Shown here: positions 26,144-35,144 of the stretch, one piece after another
Numbering within the stretch: the stretch's first letter is position 1
Layout of the letters: each line of letters begins with the position of its first letter
From: Bradyrhizobium diversitatis
GTDB taxonomy: Bacteria; Pseudomonadota; Alphaproteobacteria; Rhizobiales; Xanthobacteraceae
NCBI RefSeq assembly: GCF_016031635.1
Contig: NZ_JACEGD010000016.1
Span: 1-64,000 of the forward strand
DNA length: 64,000 bases
Direction of reading: 5' to 3'
Notes under the pieces: generated by a model
The model's input: only the letters and a program-made list of their open reading frames with translations
What the model was told of the DNA's origin: nothing
Database searches by the model: none
Made by a program: the position numbers and the translations under genes

Positions 26144-27523
26144 ATGACGAAGAGTCCCACTTGGATTTCTGACTGGCGCCCCGAGGATGAGGCGTTCTGG
26201 AATACGACCGGCAAGTCGATCGCGCGGCGCAATCTGATCTGGTCGATCGTAGCCGAACATATCGGCTTCTCGGTCTGGCTGATCTGGAGCATCGTCACCA
26301 CCAAGCTGCCGCAGGCGGGCTTCCATTACACCACCGACCAGCTGTTCCAACTCGTCGCCGTGCCGGGGCTGATCGGCGCCTTGATGCGCTTTCCCTACAC
26401 TTTCGCAGTGACGACGTTCGGCGGCCGTAACTGGACCATCTTCAGCGCGGCGATCCTGTTCATTCCGACCTTGTCGCTCGCCTATTTCGTGAGCCAGCCC
26501 GACACGCCGTTCTGGCTCATGCTGCTGGTCGCCTCGACCGCGGGTCTCGGCGGCGGCAATTTCGCCTCCAGCATGACCAACATCTCCTTCTTCTTCCCCG
26601 ACCGGATGAAGGGATGGGCGCTCGGCCTCAACGCGGCCGGCGGCAATATCGGTGTCTCCAGCGTGCAGCTCTTGACCCCGATCCTGATGACGCTCGCCGT
26701 CTTCAATCTGTTCCAGGCAACGCCCGTCGACGGCATCTTCCTGCAGAATGCCGGCCTGATGTGGGTGCTGCCGATCGCGATCGCGGTGTTCGGCGCGGTG
26801 TTCTTCATGAACAATCTCACCACGGCGAAATCGTCGGTGAAGAACCAGCTTGCGATCGTCAAGCGCAAGCACACCTGGATCATGGCGTATCTCTACATCG
26901 GCACGTTCGGGTCTTTCATCGGCTATTCCGCGGCGTTTCCGCTTCTGATCAAGACGCAATTCCCTACCGTGACGATCTCGATCGCCTTCCTCGGCCCGCT
27001 GGTCGGCTCGCTGTCGCGTCCGCTCGGCGGCTGGCTCGCAGACCGGGTCGGCGGCTCCATCATCACCTTCTGGAACTTCATCGCGATGGCGGGCGCCACG
27101 GTCGGCGTGCTCTACTTCGTCGGGCAGAAGGATTTCATCGGCTTCCTGTCGATGTTCCTGATCCTGTTCGTGACGACCGGCATCGGCAACGGCTCGACCT
27201 ACCGCATGATCCCCTCGATCTTCCGCGAGGAGAACCTGTTCAAGGTGCGCGGCAAGGGCGATGCGGCACGTAGCGCCGCGCTGAAGACCGCGAGCATCGA
27301 AAGCGGCGCTGCGGTTGGCTTCATCGGCGCGATCGGTGCCGTCGGCGGCTACCTGATCCCCAGCGGCTTCGGCAAGTCGATCGCCATGACCGGAGGGCCG
27401 CAGCTCGCGCTCGCGATCTATCTCGCCTTCTACGCCTCGTGCCTCGCTCTGACCTGGTGGTTCTACCTGCGTCGCAGCCCGCAGGGTGAAGGCGCGCCGA
27501 GCCTCGCCGAAGCGCGGGTGTAG
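26144..27523 (+). CDS. narK: Nitrate/nitrite MFS transporter NarK
   Basis: 459-aa major facilitator with about 12 membrane segments. Family marks are the glycine-rich GLGGGNFASSMTNISFFFP and the later GIGNGSTYRMIPSIF, both typical of nitrate/nitrite porters. It imports nitrate or exchanges it for nitrite at the inner membrane. It heads the narK-bjgb-flp-nasC operon behind its own NtrC/sigma-54 control region. The ribosome site GGAAGGG lies eight bases before the ATG. Confidence 0.92.
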   Translation: MTKSPTWISDWRPEDEAFWNTTGKSIARRNLIWSIVAEHIGFSVWLIWSIVTTKLPQAGFHYTTDQLFQLVAVPGLIGALMRFPYTFAVTTFGGRNWTIFSAAILFIPTLSLAYFVSQPDTPFWLMLLVASTAGLGGGNFASSMTNISFFFPDRMKGWALGLNAAGGNIGVSSVQLLTPILMTLAVFNLFQATPVDGIFLQNAGLMWVLPIAIAVFGAVFFMNNLTTAKSSVKNQLAIVKRKHTWIMAYLYIGTFGSFIGYSAAFPLLIKTQFPTVTISIAFLGPLVGSLSRPLGGWLADRVGGSIITFWNFIAMAGATVGVLYFVGQKDFIGFLSMFLILFVTTGIGNGSTYRMIPSIFREENLFKVRGKGDAARSAALKTASIESGAAVGFIGAIGAVGGYLIPSGFGKSIAMTGGPQLALAIYLAFYASCLALTWWFYLRRSPQGEGAPSLAEARV

Positions 27524-27571
27524 AGCATGATCCGGAAAAGTGTGAAGCGGTTTTCCGACTAGATCATGCTC
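27523..27571. repeat. Dispersed palindromic repeat beginning GAGCATGATCCGGAAAAG
   Basis: A 49-bp element starting at the last base of the narK stop codon and ending in AGATCATGCTC, the complement of its start. The inner part has CCGGAAAAG mirrored by a near complement, GGTTTTCCG. It is a well-known intergenic palindrome of Bradyrhizobium and Rhodopseudomonas. It lies inside the nitrate operon between narK and the globin gene. Confidence 0.8.
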
Positions 27572-27598
27572 AGAAGATAGTACTTGGCACGAATGTCG

Positions 27599-27622
27599 CT
27601 TCTCCCCGTACGCGGGGAGAAG
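27599..27622. repeat. Short palindrome related to repeat family E
   Basis: CTTCTCCCCG and its complement CGGGGAGAAG form 10-bp arms around TACG. It looks like a cut-down copy of the CTCCCCC/GGGGGAG element at 61111-61231. A hairpin here could trim or attenuate the transcript between narK and the globin gene. Confidence 0.6.
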
Positions 27623-27701
27623 TTCTCTGATGACGTTTGACCCATGAACTTTTTCCGCAATGGCGCGGACGAAGGCAGACCGAAACAGACAGGAGAACAT
27701 C

Positions 27702-28130
27702 ATGACGCCAGAACAGATTACTCTCATTCAGCAGAGCTTCTCCAAGGTCGCGCCGATATCCGAGCAGGCCGCGGTGCTGTTCTACGATCGCCTGTTCGAG
27801 GTGGCGCCGTCCGTGCGCGCGATGTTTCCCGAGGACATGACCGAGCAGCGCAAGAAGCTGATGGGCATGCTCGCCGCCGTGGTCGGAGGCCTGTCGAACC
27901 TCGAGTCGATTCTTCCCGCGGCCTCCGCCCTCGCCAAGCGACACGTCGCCTACGGCGCCAAGGCCGAGCACTACCCTGTGGTCGGCGCGACCTTGCTGTG
28001 GACCCTGGAGAAGGGTCTTGGCGAAGCCTGGACGCCAGATCTCGCCAAGGCCTGGACCGACACCTACGGCGTGTTGTCCGGCTACATGATATCCGAGGCC
28101 TATGGCGCACAAGCGCAGGCCGCCGAATAG
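27702..28130 (+). CDS. bjgb: Single-domain bacterial haemoglobin (Bjgb-like)
   Basis: 142-aa globin without a reductase domain. The distal region is PSVRAMFPEDMTEQRKKL. The proximal His candidate is in KRHVAYGAKAEHYPVVG, around residue 85-95. In B. japonicum the protein encoded at this position (Bjgb) takes part in nitric oxide detoxification linked to nitrate assimilation. The ATG at 27702 has AGGAGA six bases upstream. The gap to flp is only ten bases, so co-expression is expected. Confidence 0.9.
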   Translation: MTPEQITLIQQSFSKVAPISEQAAVLFYDRLFEVAPSVRAMFPEDMTEQRKKLMGMLAAVVGGLSNLESILPAASALAKRHVAYGAKAEHYPVVGATLLWTLEKGLGEAWTPDLAKAWTDTYGVLSGYMISEAYGAQAQAAE

Positions 28131-28140
28131 GAGTTGCGTC

Positions 28141-29124
28141 GTGAGTGAACCGCTGGTCATCGTCGGTAACGGTATGGCGGCCGCGCGTCTGGTCGACGAG
28201 CTCGCCAGGACCGCGCTCGGCCGCTATGCGGTCGCCGTGATCGGCGAAGAGCCGCGGCTCGCTTACAACCGCGTGCTGCTCTCCTCCGTGCTGGCGGGCG
28301 AGACCGGCTCGCACGAGATCGAACTGCGGCCGGCCGAGTGGTGGCGCCATCGCGGCGTCACGGTGCGCTACGGCTATCGTGTCACCGAGATCGATACCGG
28401 CCGCCGCGAGCTGAAGATCGCAGGCGAGGAGAGCATGGAATATTCCAAGCTCGTGCTCGCCACGGGATCGACGCCGCTGCGGCTCAACGTGCCGGGGGCC
28501 GATCTCGCCGGCGTGCACACCTTTCGCGACACCCGCGACGTCGACCTGCTGCTGACGCTGGCCGCGGCGAAGAAGCGCGTCGTGGTGGTCGGCGGCGGCG
28601 ATGCGGTGATCTTCGCCGCCGGCATCAAGCCGAACGTCGCGCTGGCGAAAGAGGCGGGGATCGCGGTCAACCGCGGCGTCGTCGTCAACGACGTCATGCA
28701 GACCTCCTCGTCCGACATCTTCGCGCTCGGCGAATGCGCCGAGCATCGCGGCACCTGCTATGGCCTTGTCGAACCCGCTTATGAGCAGGCGCGCGTGCTG
28801 GCACGGCATCTTGCCGGCCGCCCCGCCGCCTATCAGGGCAGCGTGGTCTCGACCAATCTGAAGGTCTCCGGCGTCAGCGTGTTCTCCGCCGGCGACTTCA
28901 TGGGCGGGGAGGGCAGCGAGAGCCTCGTGCTGTCGGACCGCAGCCGCGGCACCTACAAGAAGCTCGTGATCGCCGACGGCCGGCTCACCGGCGCCGTGCT
29001 GATCGGCGATACCGTCGATGCGCTCTGGTACCTCGAGCTGATCCGCAACCGCGACAAGGTTGCGCCGATGCGTACAGACATGATGTTCGGCCGCGCGGTG
29101 GCGCAGCCTTCGAAAGCGGCGTGA
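28141..29124 (+). CDS. flp: FAD-dependent NAD(P)H oxidoreductase Flp, internally shortened
   Basis: In the homologous operon Flp passes electrons from NAD(P)H to nitrate reductase and haemoglobin. The FAD motif VIVGNGMAAARLVDEL is intact near residue 5, and the C-terminal FAD part has SSDIFALGECAEH. The protein is only 327 aa. At residues 149-156 the NAD(P)H-site strand reads VVVVGGGD and jumps directly to AVIFAAGIKPN. Compared with the intact relative at 53216-54436, about 79 residues are missing, in frame: the rest of the GxGxxG motif and most of the NAD(P)H domain. Starts at GTG with AGGAG; overlaps neither neighbour. Activity as written is doubtful. Confidence 0.85.
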   Translation: MSEPLVIVGNGMAAARLVDELARTALGRYAVAVIGEEPRLAYNRVLLSSVLAGETGSHEIELRPAEWWRHRGVTVRYGYRVTEIDTGRRELKIAGEESMEYSKLVLATGSTPLRLNVPGADLAGVHTFRDTRDVDLLLTLAAAKKRVVVVGGGDAVIFAAGIKPNVALAKEAGIAVNRGVVVNDVMQTSSSDIFALGECAEHRGTCYGLVEPAYEQARVLARHLAGRPAAYQGSVVSTNLKVSGVSVFSAGDFMGGEGSESLVLSDRSRGTYKKLVIADGRLTGAVLIGDTVDALWYLELIRNRDKVAPMRTDMMFGRAVAQPSKAA

Positions 29125-29125
29125 C

Positions 29126-31828
29126 ATGACGGCGATCGATCCAAATCTCCGCACCACCAAGACGACGTGTCCCTATTGCGGCGTCGGCTGCGGCGTGCTG
29201 GCGACGCCCGACGGCAAGGGTGGTGCAGCAATCGCGGGCGATACCGATCATCCCGCCAATTTCGGCCGGCTGTGCTCGAAGGGCTCGGCGCTCGGCGAGA
29301 CCGTCGGGCTCGAAGGCCGGCTGCTCTACCCGATGATCCGCTGCAAGGGCTTGTTGGAGCGCGTCGCCTGGAGCGATGCGCTCGATCATGTCGCCCATCG
29401 CATGCAGCACATCGTGGCGCGCGACGGCGCCGACGCGGTCGCCTTCTATCTCTCCGGCCAGCTCCTCACCGAGGACTATTATGTCGCCAACAAGCTGATG
29501 AAGGGGTTTGTCGGCACGGCGAATGTCGACACCAATTCGCGGCTCTGCATGTCCTCTTCAGTTGCGGGCCATCGCCGCGCCTTCGGTGCCGACACCGTGC
29601 CCGGCTGCTACGAGGATCTCGACCAGGCCGACCTGCTCGTCTTCGTCGGCTCGAATGCGGCCTGGTGCCATCCCGTCCTGTTCCAGCGCATGCTGAAGAA
29701 CCGTGGGGAGCGCGGCGCGCGCATGGTCGTGATCGACCCGCGCCGTACCGACACCGCCGGCGATGTCGATCTGTTCCTCGGCCTCAAGCCCGGCACCGAC
29801 ACGGCGCTGTTCTCCGGCCTCTTCGTCCATCTCGCCGACAATGGCGCACTCGATCGGGACTACATCGCGCAGAACACCAGCGGATACGACGACGCGCTGG
29901 CGCGTGCGCGCAACATCGCCGGCAGTGTCACTGCGACGGCGCTTGCCACGGGCCTCTCCGAGCAGGACGTCGCCTCCTTCTTCAGGATGTTCCGCGACAC
30001 CGAAAAGGTCGTCACGCTCTATTCGCAAGGGGTCAACCAGTCGGCGCAGGGCACCGACAAGGTCAACGCCATCCTGAACTGCCATCTTGCGACGGGGCGT
30101 ATCGGCAAGCCCGGTGCTGCGCCGTTCTCGCTCACCGGCCAGCCCAATGCGATGGGCGGCCGCGAGGTCGGCGGCCTCGCCAATATGCTTGCCGCCCATA
30201 TGGGTTTCACGCCGCCCGACATCGATCGCGTCAGGCGGTTCTGGAAGGCGCCGCGCATCGCCACCCATGAGGGGCTGAAGGCGGTGCAATTGTTCGAGGC
30301 CATCAACCGCGGCGAGATCAAGGCGCTCTGGGTGATGGGTACCAACCCCGCGGTGTCGCTGCCCGATGCCGACATGGTCCGCGATGCCCTAAAGAAGCTC
30401 GAGCTGTTCGTGGTCTCCGAGAACGTGCTCTCCAACGACACCGTCGCGGCCGGCCCGCATGTGTTGCTGCCGGCGCTGGCCTGGGGCGAGAAGTCGGGCA
30501 CCGTGACCAATTCCGAGCGGCGCATCTCGCGCCAGCGCGCCTTCCTGCCGGCGCCCGGCGAGGCGCGCCCTGACTGGTGGATTCTCAGCGAGATCGCAAA
30601 ACGTTTCGGTTTCGGCGACAGCTTCAACTACAAATCCGCCGCCGATATCTTTCGTGAGCATGCCGCACTCTCGGCCTTTGAGAACAATGGCAGCCGTGAT
30701 TTCGACATCGGCGCGCTGAGTTCGGTGTCCGACGAAGCATTCGACGCCTTGGAGCCGGTGCAATGGCCCGCGCGCGAGGGGCAGACGCCCGGCGAGCGCT
30801 TCTTTGCGAGCGGCGGGTTCTTCACCAATGACGGCAAGGGCCGCTTCGTCGCGCCGGAGGTGCCGGCCCTGCGCGGCGAGACCGGTCCGTCGCGCCCCTT
30901 GCGGCTCAACACCGGGCGCATCCGCGACCAGTGGCACACCATGACACGCACGGGGCTCAGCCAGCGGCTGGGCGCGCATTTGCCGGAGCCCTTCGTCGAG
31001 ATTCATCCCGATGACGCCAGCAAATACGGCATCGCCCATGACAGCTATGCCCGCATCACCACCGATCATGGCAAGTGCATCCTGAAGGCCGTCGTGAGCG
31101 ACCGGCAGCAGCGCGGCACCCTGTTCGTGCCGATCCACTGGAGCGCGATGAATACCTCGCACGGCCGCGTCGGCGCGCTGGTGCAGTCCTTCACCGATCC
31201 GTTCTCGGGCCAGCCGGAGGCGAAGGCGACGCCGTCCGCGATCGCTCCTTACGAATTCGTCTTCCGCGGCTTCGCGCTGTCGCGAAAGCAGATCGACCTG
31301 CCGGAGAACCTGTTGTGGACCCGCGTCACGGTCGCCGGCGGCTTCGGTTATCTCTTCGCGGACAACGGCGATCTTTCGCGCTGGCCCGCCTGGCTCGAGA
31401 ACGTCGCGGGCGAGGACGTTGCCGAGTACCGCGACTTCGGCGGCGGGGTCTATCGCGCCGCCTCGTTCGCAGGCGACCGCATCGAGACCTGCCTGTTCGT
31501 CGGACCCGCGCACGATGCCGGCGATTGGGAGGTGGTGAAAAGCGCATTCGCCGCCGACCAGGTGACCGACGAGCAGCGCCGTATGCTGCTGTCCGGCAAG
31601 TCGATAGAGGGCGCCGCGTCGACCGGGCCGATCGTCTGCGCCTGCTTCGGCGTCGGCCGCGGCACCATCTGCGACACAATCGCAGGCGGCGCCCGCACCG
31701 CCGCCGAGATCGGCGCTAGGCTCAAGGCCGGTACTAATTGCGGCTCCTGCATCCCCGAGATGAAGCGCCTGATTGCGACGACCGAAGCGCCGGTGAAGCC
31801 GGCCAAGGTCGTGGGCGCGGCGGGGTAG
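29126..31828 (+). CDS. nasC: Assimilatory nitrate reductase catalytic subunit NasC
   Basis: 900-aa cytoplasmic molybdenum enzyme reducing nitrate to nitrite. The N-terminal [4Fe-4S] site is CPYCGVGCG plus a fourth Cys in GRLCSKG, residues 13-53. Molybdopterin domains follow: DTNSRLCMSSSVAG, and VMGTNPAVSLPDAD near residue 410. The MGD-binding C-terminal domain has RDQWHTMTRTGLSQRL. The end is a BFD-like [2Fe-2S] domain with CACFGVG and NCGSC. The length is full for the family. It begins two bases after the flp stop and is the last gene of the operon; a family A repeat follows. Confidence 0.94.
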   Translation: MTAIDPNLRTTKTTCPYCGVGCGVLATPDGKGGAAIAGDTDHPANFGRLCSKGSALGETVGLEGRLLYPMIRCKGLLERVAWSDALDHVAHRMQHIVARDGADAVAFYLSGQLLTEDYYVANKLMKGFVGTANVDTNSRLCMSSSVAGHRRAFGADTVPGCYEDLDQADLLVFVGSNAAWCHPVLFQRMLKNRGERGARMVVIDPRRTDTAGDVDLFLGLKPGTDTALFSGLFVHLADNGALDRDYIAQNTSGYDDALARARNIAGSVTATALATGLSEQDVASFFRMFRDTEKVVTLYSQGVNQSAQGTDKVNAILNCHLATGRIGKPGAAPFSLTGQPNAMGGREVGGLANMLAAHMGFTPPDIDRVRRFWKAPRIATHEGLKAVQLFEAINRGEIKALWVMGTNPAVSLPDADMVRDALKKLELFVVSENVLSNDTVAAGPHVLLPALAWGEKSGTVTNSERRISRQRAFLPAPGEARPDWWILSEIAKRFGFGDSFNYKSAADIFREHAALSAFENNGSRDFDIGALSSVSDEAFDALEPVQWPAREGQTPGERFFASGGFFTNDGKGRFVAPEVPALRGETGPSRPLRLNTGRIRDQWHTMTRTGLSQRLGAHLPEPFVEIHPDDASKYGIAHDSYARITTDHGKCILKAVVSDRQQRGTLFVPIHWSAMNTSHGRVGALVQSFTDPFSGQPEAKATPSAIAPYEFVFRGFALSRKQIDLPENLLWTRVTVAGGFGYLFADNGDLSRWPAWLENVAGEDVAEYRDFGGGVYRAASFAGDRIETCLFVGPAHDAGDWEVVKSAFAADQVTDEQRRMLLSGKSIEGAASTGPIVCACFGVGRGTICDTIAGGARTAAEIGARLKAGTNCGSCIPEMKRLIATTEAPVKPAKVVGAAG

Positions 31829-31844
31829 GGCTGGCTCTCTCCAG

Positions 31845-31924
31845 CGTCATTGCGAGCGCAGCAAAGCAATCCAGGGTCTTTCCGCGAAGATAGTCTGGAT
31901 TGCTTTGCTGCGCTCGCAATGACG
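31845..31924. repeat. Dispersed palindromic repeat, family A copy 2
   Basis: CGTCATTGCGAGCG at the left end is mirrored by CGCTCGCAATGACG at the right end, with AAAGCAATCCAG and CTGGATTGCTTT inside. It is the most symmetrical of the four copies and lies just after the nasC stop, where it may act as a transcript end. Confidence 0.85.
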
Positions 31925-31955
31925 GTTTGGATGCAGGTGTGTGCCAAAACTACGA

Positions 31956-32100
31956 TCTCGTGCCCCGGACGCAGCGCAGCGTCTCTCCGACGGTGCGCTG
32001 CAGAGCCGGGGCCCATGCTACGCCGAGTTGCGTGGCTTCTGTTGGGTCCCGGCTCTGCGCCGCAACGCTTGCGCGTTGCAGCGCGTCCGGGACACGAGAG
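31956..32100. repeat. Dispersed palindromic repeat, family C copy 1
   Basis: Begins CTCGTGCCCCGGACGC and ends GCGTCCGGGACACGAG. Inside, GAGCCGGGGCCCA pairs with TGGGTCCCGGCTC. A related element lies at 40376-40513. Together with the family A copy it fills the gap between nasC and the lactonase gene. Confidence 0.75.
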
Positions 32101-32200
32101 TGGTATGGGCTGGCACGCAGCCATGCCGCCCGCGCCAATCGACGCGCCCGCCATTGTGCCCTATGTTGCCGCGGCTTCCACCTCAGCAGCCATAACAGCA

Positions 32201-33100
32201 ATGATGTACCTGGAAACGCCGCCGCGCCTGATCGAGACCGCGATCTTCTCCGTCATGCCCGACAAGTTCCGCCGCAAGGGCGTGCGGACGGATTGGGCCG
32301 ATGCCAACCGGCCGGGCATTGCCACCGACAGCTTCATCGAAGGTCCTTCATTCGACAAGGATGGCAACCTCTATGTTGTCGACATTCCCTTCGGCCGCAT
32401 CTTCCGTATCGCGCGTGACGGCGAGTGGTCGCAGGTCGCCGAATACGAGGGCTGGCCGAACGGGCTGAAGATCGCATCCGACTGCCGCATCCTGGTCGCT
32501 GACTACATGCACGGCATCATGGAGCTTGACGCGAATGCCGGGCGGATCAAGCCGGTGCTGACGGCGCGCAATTCGGAATCGTTCCGCGGCTGCAACGATC
32601 TCCACCTCGCCAGCAATGGTGACGTCTATTTCACCGGTCAGGGCCAGACCGGCCTGCACGACCCCAGCGGCCGGGTCTATCGTCTCGCGTCGAACGGCCG
32701 GCTCGATTGCCTGATCGATACCGGCATCAGCCCGAATGGTCTCGTGCTCGACCCGACCGAGACCGTGCTGTTCGTCGCGATGACGCGCGACAACGCGGTG
32801 TGGCGGTTGCCCTTCATGAAGGACGGCAGCGTGTCCAAGGTCGGCCGCTTCTGCTCGCTGTTCGGCACCAGCGGTCCTGACGGCATGACCATGGATGCCA
32901 AGGGCCGCCTGTTCGTCGGTCATGCCTCGCTCGGCCATGTCTTCGTGTTCGCGCCGAACGGCGAACTGATCGCGCGGATCAAGTCCTGCGCGGGGCCGAA
33001 CTGCACCAATGTCGCGATCGGTGGCGCAAAGAAGGATCGGCTCTATATCACGGAGTCGGCGACGGGCAGCGTGCTGGTTGCCGACATCAGTGATCTCTAG
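32201..33100 (+). CDS. SMP-30/gluconolactonase/LRE family protein
   Basis: Six-bladed beta-propeller lactonase-type protein, 299 aa. Family marks are EGPSFDKDGNLYVVDIPFGR (metal-site Glu near residue 47), NGLKIASDCRILVADY, the Asn region SFRGCNDLHLA, and SPNGLVLDPTETVLFVA. Such enzymes hydrolyse sugar lactones. The start is one of two adjacent ATG codons; the ribosome site is weak, and the open frame continues upstream through a repeat, which I exclude. The gene is followed 18 bases later by an aldo/keto reductase, a plausible pair in sugar oxidation. Confidence 0.85.
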   Translation: MMYLETPPRLIETAIFSVMPDKFRRKGVRTDWADANRPGIATDSFIEGPSFDKDGNLYVVDIPFGRIFRIARDGEWSQVAEYEGWPNGLKIASDCRILVADYMHGIMELDANAGRIKPVLTARNSESFRGCNDLHLASNGDVYFTGQGQTGLHDPSGRVYRLASNGRLDCLIDTGISPNGLVLDPTETVLFVAMTRDNAVWRLPFMKDGSVSKVGRFCSLFGTSGPDGMTMDAKGRLFVGHASLGHVFVFAPNGELIARIKSCAGPNCTNVAIGGAKKDRLYITESATGSVLVADISDL

Positions 33101-33118
33101 AGCCTCTGAGGGAATAAC

Positions 33119-33955
33119 ATGAACACACATCCCTTCGGCCAGACCGGCGCCAACGTCTCCGTCATCGGGCAAGGCACCTGGTATCTCGACCACGGCGATC
33201 GCAAGCGCGCGATCGCGGCGCTTCAGCGCGGGCTTGATCTCGGCATGACCCATATCGACACCGCCGAAATGTATGGCGATGCTGAACTCGTCATCGCGGA
33301 TGCGATTGCGGGCCGTCGCGACGAGGTGTTTCTCGTTTCGAAAGTGCTGCCGAGCAACGCCTCGCGCCGCGGAACCATAGCGGCCTGCGAGCGCTCGCTG
33401 AAGCGGCTCAAGACCGACCGGCTCGACTGCTATCTCCTGCATTGGCGCGGCTCTTATCCACTGGAGGACACCGTCGCTGCGTTCGAGGAACTGGTGCAAT
33501 CAGGCAAGATCAAATCCTGGGGCGTCTCCAATTTCGATGCCGACGATCTCGACGAGATTCTCGAAGTCGCAGGCGAGAGCCGGATCGCCTGCAACCAGGT
33601 ACTCTATCATCTGAAGGAGCGCGCGATCGAGCATGAGGTGATCCCGTGGTGCGAGCGGCACAATGTCGCCGTCGTCGCCTACTCGCCGTTCGGTCATGAC
33701 GATTTCCCGGCGAGCAGCAGCAAGGGCGGCGCGGTGCTGGCGCGCATCGCGGAGACGCGCCGCGCGACACCGCGTCAGGTCGCGCTGAGCTTTCTCACCC
33801 GTGCGACTACGGTGTTCGCTATACCGAAAGCCTCGTCTGCGGAACATGCCGGCGAGAATGCGGCAGGCGACCTCGTGCTGACGAAGGACGAGATTGCCGC
33901 GCTGGACGCGGCGTTTCCCCGCGGGCCGAAGCCGCGCGGCCTGCCCATGCTGTAG
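33119..33955 (+). CDS. Aldo/keto reductase
   Basis: 278-aa NAD(P)H-dependent reductase of the TIM-barrel AKR family. The catalytic tetrad is visible: Asp in HIDTAEMYG, Tyr in the same motif, Lys in FLVSKVLPS and His in YLLHWRG. The coenzyme-binding end is FAIPKASSAEHAGENA. It converts sugar or aliphatic aldehydes and ketones. GAGGGAA lies seven bases before the ATG. It is close behind the SMP-30 gene and may share its transcript. Confidence 0.9.
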   Translation: MNTHPFGQTGANVSVIGQGTWYLDHGDRKRAIAALQRGLDLGMTHIDTAEMYGDAELVIADAIAGRRDEVFLVSKVLPSNASRRGTIAACERSLKRLKTDRLDCYLLHWRGSYPLEDTVAAFEELVQSGKIKSWGVSNFDADDLDEILEVAGESRIACNQVLYHLKERAIEHEVIPWCERHNVAVVAYSPFGHDDFPASSSKGGAVLARIAETRRATPRQVALSFLTRATTVFAIPKASSAEHAGENAAGDLVLTKDEIAALDAAFPRGPKPRGLPML

Positions 33956-34142
33956 TGCACAATTGGCAATGTTAACGGAGCATTGACGCGCGCGGCGGCT
34001 CGCGCATATCGGCATCCTGTTTTCGGAAGTTGTGAACGGGGCGCATTTGTCGTTTTTTACGGCCGTTCTCGATTCGCATTTTGCCCGGGTTCCAGCCGTG
34101 ACACCGCCGCCCGCCGCAGCCGCAAGGCTCGACAGTATTCCC

Positions 34143-35084
34143 ATGCCCGCACCGGAGAAGAAGCAGCAGGCTCGCCGCGCGCCTGCGCGCGTCGATCATC
34201 CCTTCAAGGGCATTGCGCTGATCCTGCTCTCGACGGTGTTTCTCGGCTGCTCCGACGTCACTGCGAAATATCTCTCGACCAGCCTGCCGTCGATCGAGAT
34301 CACCTGGATCCGCTTCCTCACCTTCACGCTGCTGTTCACGCCGGTGATGCTGCCGGCCTCGCCGTTCTATGCGATGCGGACCAAGCGTCCCGGCCTGCAC
34401 GTGATGCGCGGGGCGGCGCTGCTCGGCTCCTCGCTGTTCTTCATCACGGGTCTCGGCTTCCTGCCGATCGCGGAGGCATCGGCCACCGGCTTCGTTGCGC
34501 CGCTGTTCGTCACCGCGCTCTCGATCGTCTTCCTCGGCGAGAAGGTCGGCATGCGCCGCTGGCTTGCCACCGCGCTCGGCCTTATCGGCGTGCTGATCAT
34601 CCTGCGCCCGGGCACCAGCGCATTTCACCCCGCCGCAGTCTTTCCGTTGGTCTCAGCCGCGTGCTGGGCCGGCACGTTGATCCTGACGCGCATGATGAGC
34701 GGGCGGGAAGCCGTCGTCACCACCATGGCCTATTCCTCGCTGACGGGCCTTGCGATCCTGACCGCGCTGGTGCCGTTCGTCTGGGTTACGCCATCCTGGA
34801 CCGCGATCGCGCTCGGCATCTTCATCGGCGTCGCCTCGACCGCGGGCCAGTGGATCGTCGTGCTCGCCTATCGCTACGGCGATGCCTCGGTGCTGGCGCC
34901 GTTCTCCTACACGCAGCTGCTCTGGGTCAGCATTCTGGGCTTCTTCATCTTCGGCGAAGTGCCCGATGTCTTCACCATCACCGGCGCGGCCTTCATCGTG
35001 GCCAGTGGCCTCTACATCGCCCATCGCGAGCGTGTCCGCCGCGCCCAGCTCCTGGTGCTGGAGGAGCGTTCCCCGAACGCCTGA
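34143..35084 (+). CDS. DMT-superfamily transporter (two EamA domains)
   Basis: 313-aa membrane protein with ten predicted segments in two EamA repeats: the first around residues 22-160, the second around 175-305. SEQ features include FLGCSDVTAKYLS, RGAALLGSSLFF, GEKVGMRRWLATALGLIGV and TAGQWIVVLAYRYG. Members export amino acids, nucleosides or other metabolites. The start at 34143 fits the family length; a GTG at 34032 would add 37 residues of uncertain value. The ribosome site is weak for both. Transport substrate unknown. Confidence 0.85.
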   Translation: MPAPEKKQQARRAPARVDHPFKGIALILLSTVFLGCSDVTAKYLSTSLPSIEITWIRFLTFTLLFTPVMLPASPFYAMRTKRPGLHVMRGAALLGSSLFFITGLGFLPIAEASATGFVAPLFVTALSIVFLGEKVGMRRWLATALGLIGVLIILRPGTSAFHPAAVFPLVSAACWAGTLILTRMMSGREAVVTTMAYSSLTGLAILTALVPFVWVTPSWTAIALGIFIGVASTAGQWIVVLAYRYGDASVLAPFSYTQLLWVSILGFFIFGEVPDVFTITGAAFIVASGLYIAHRERVRRAQLLVLEERSPNA

Positions 35085-35144
35085 CGCAAGTTCGCTCCTC
35101 GTGCTTTGTGGTATCAGCGCTCCAAACAATATGGGAGGAGCCGG

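Noticed and set aside
25769-27727. Long leftward open frame of about 650 codons across narK
   Set aside because: It runs antisense to narK and through its promoter region, has low-complexity Arg/Glu/Asp composition and no family similarity.
31850-32200. Upstream extension of the SMP-30 gene
   Set aside because: The frame passes through two palindromic repeats, so the open stretch is incidental.
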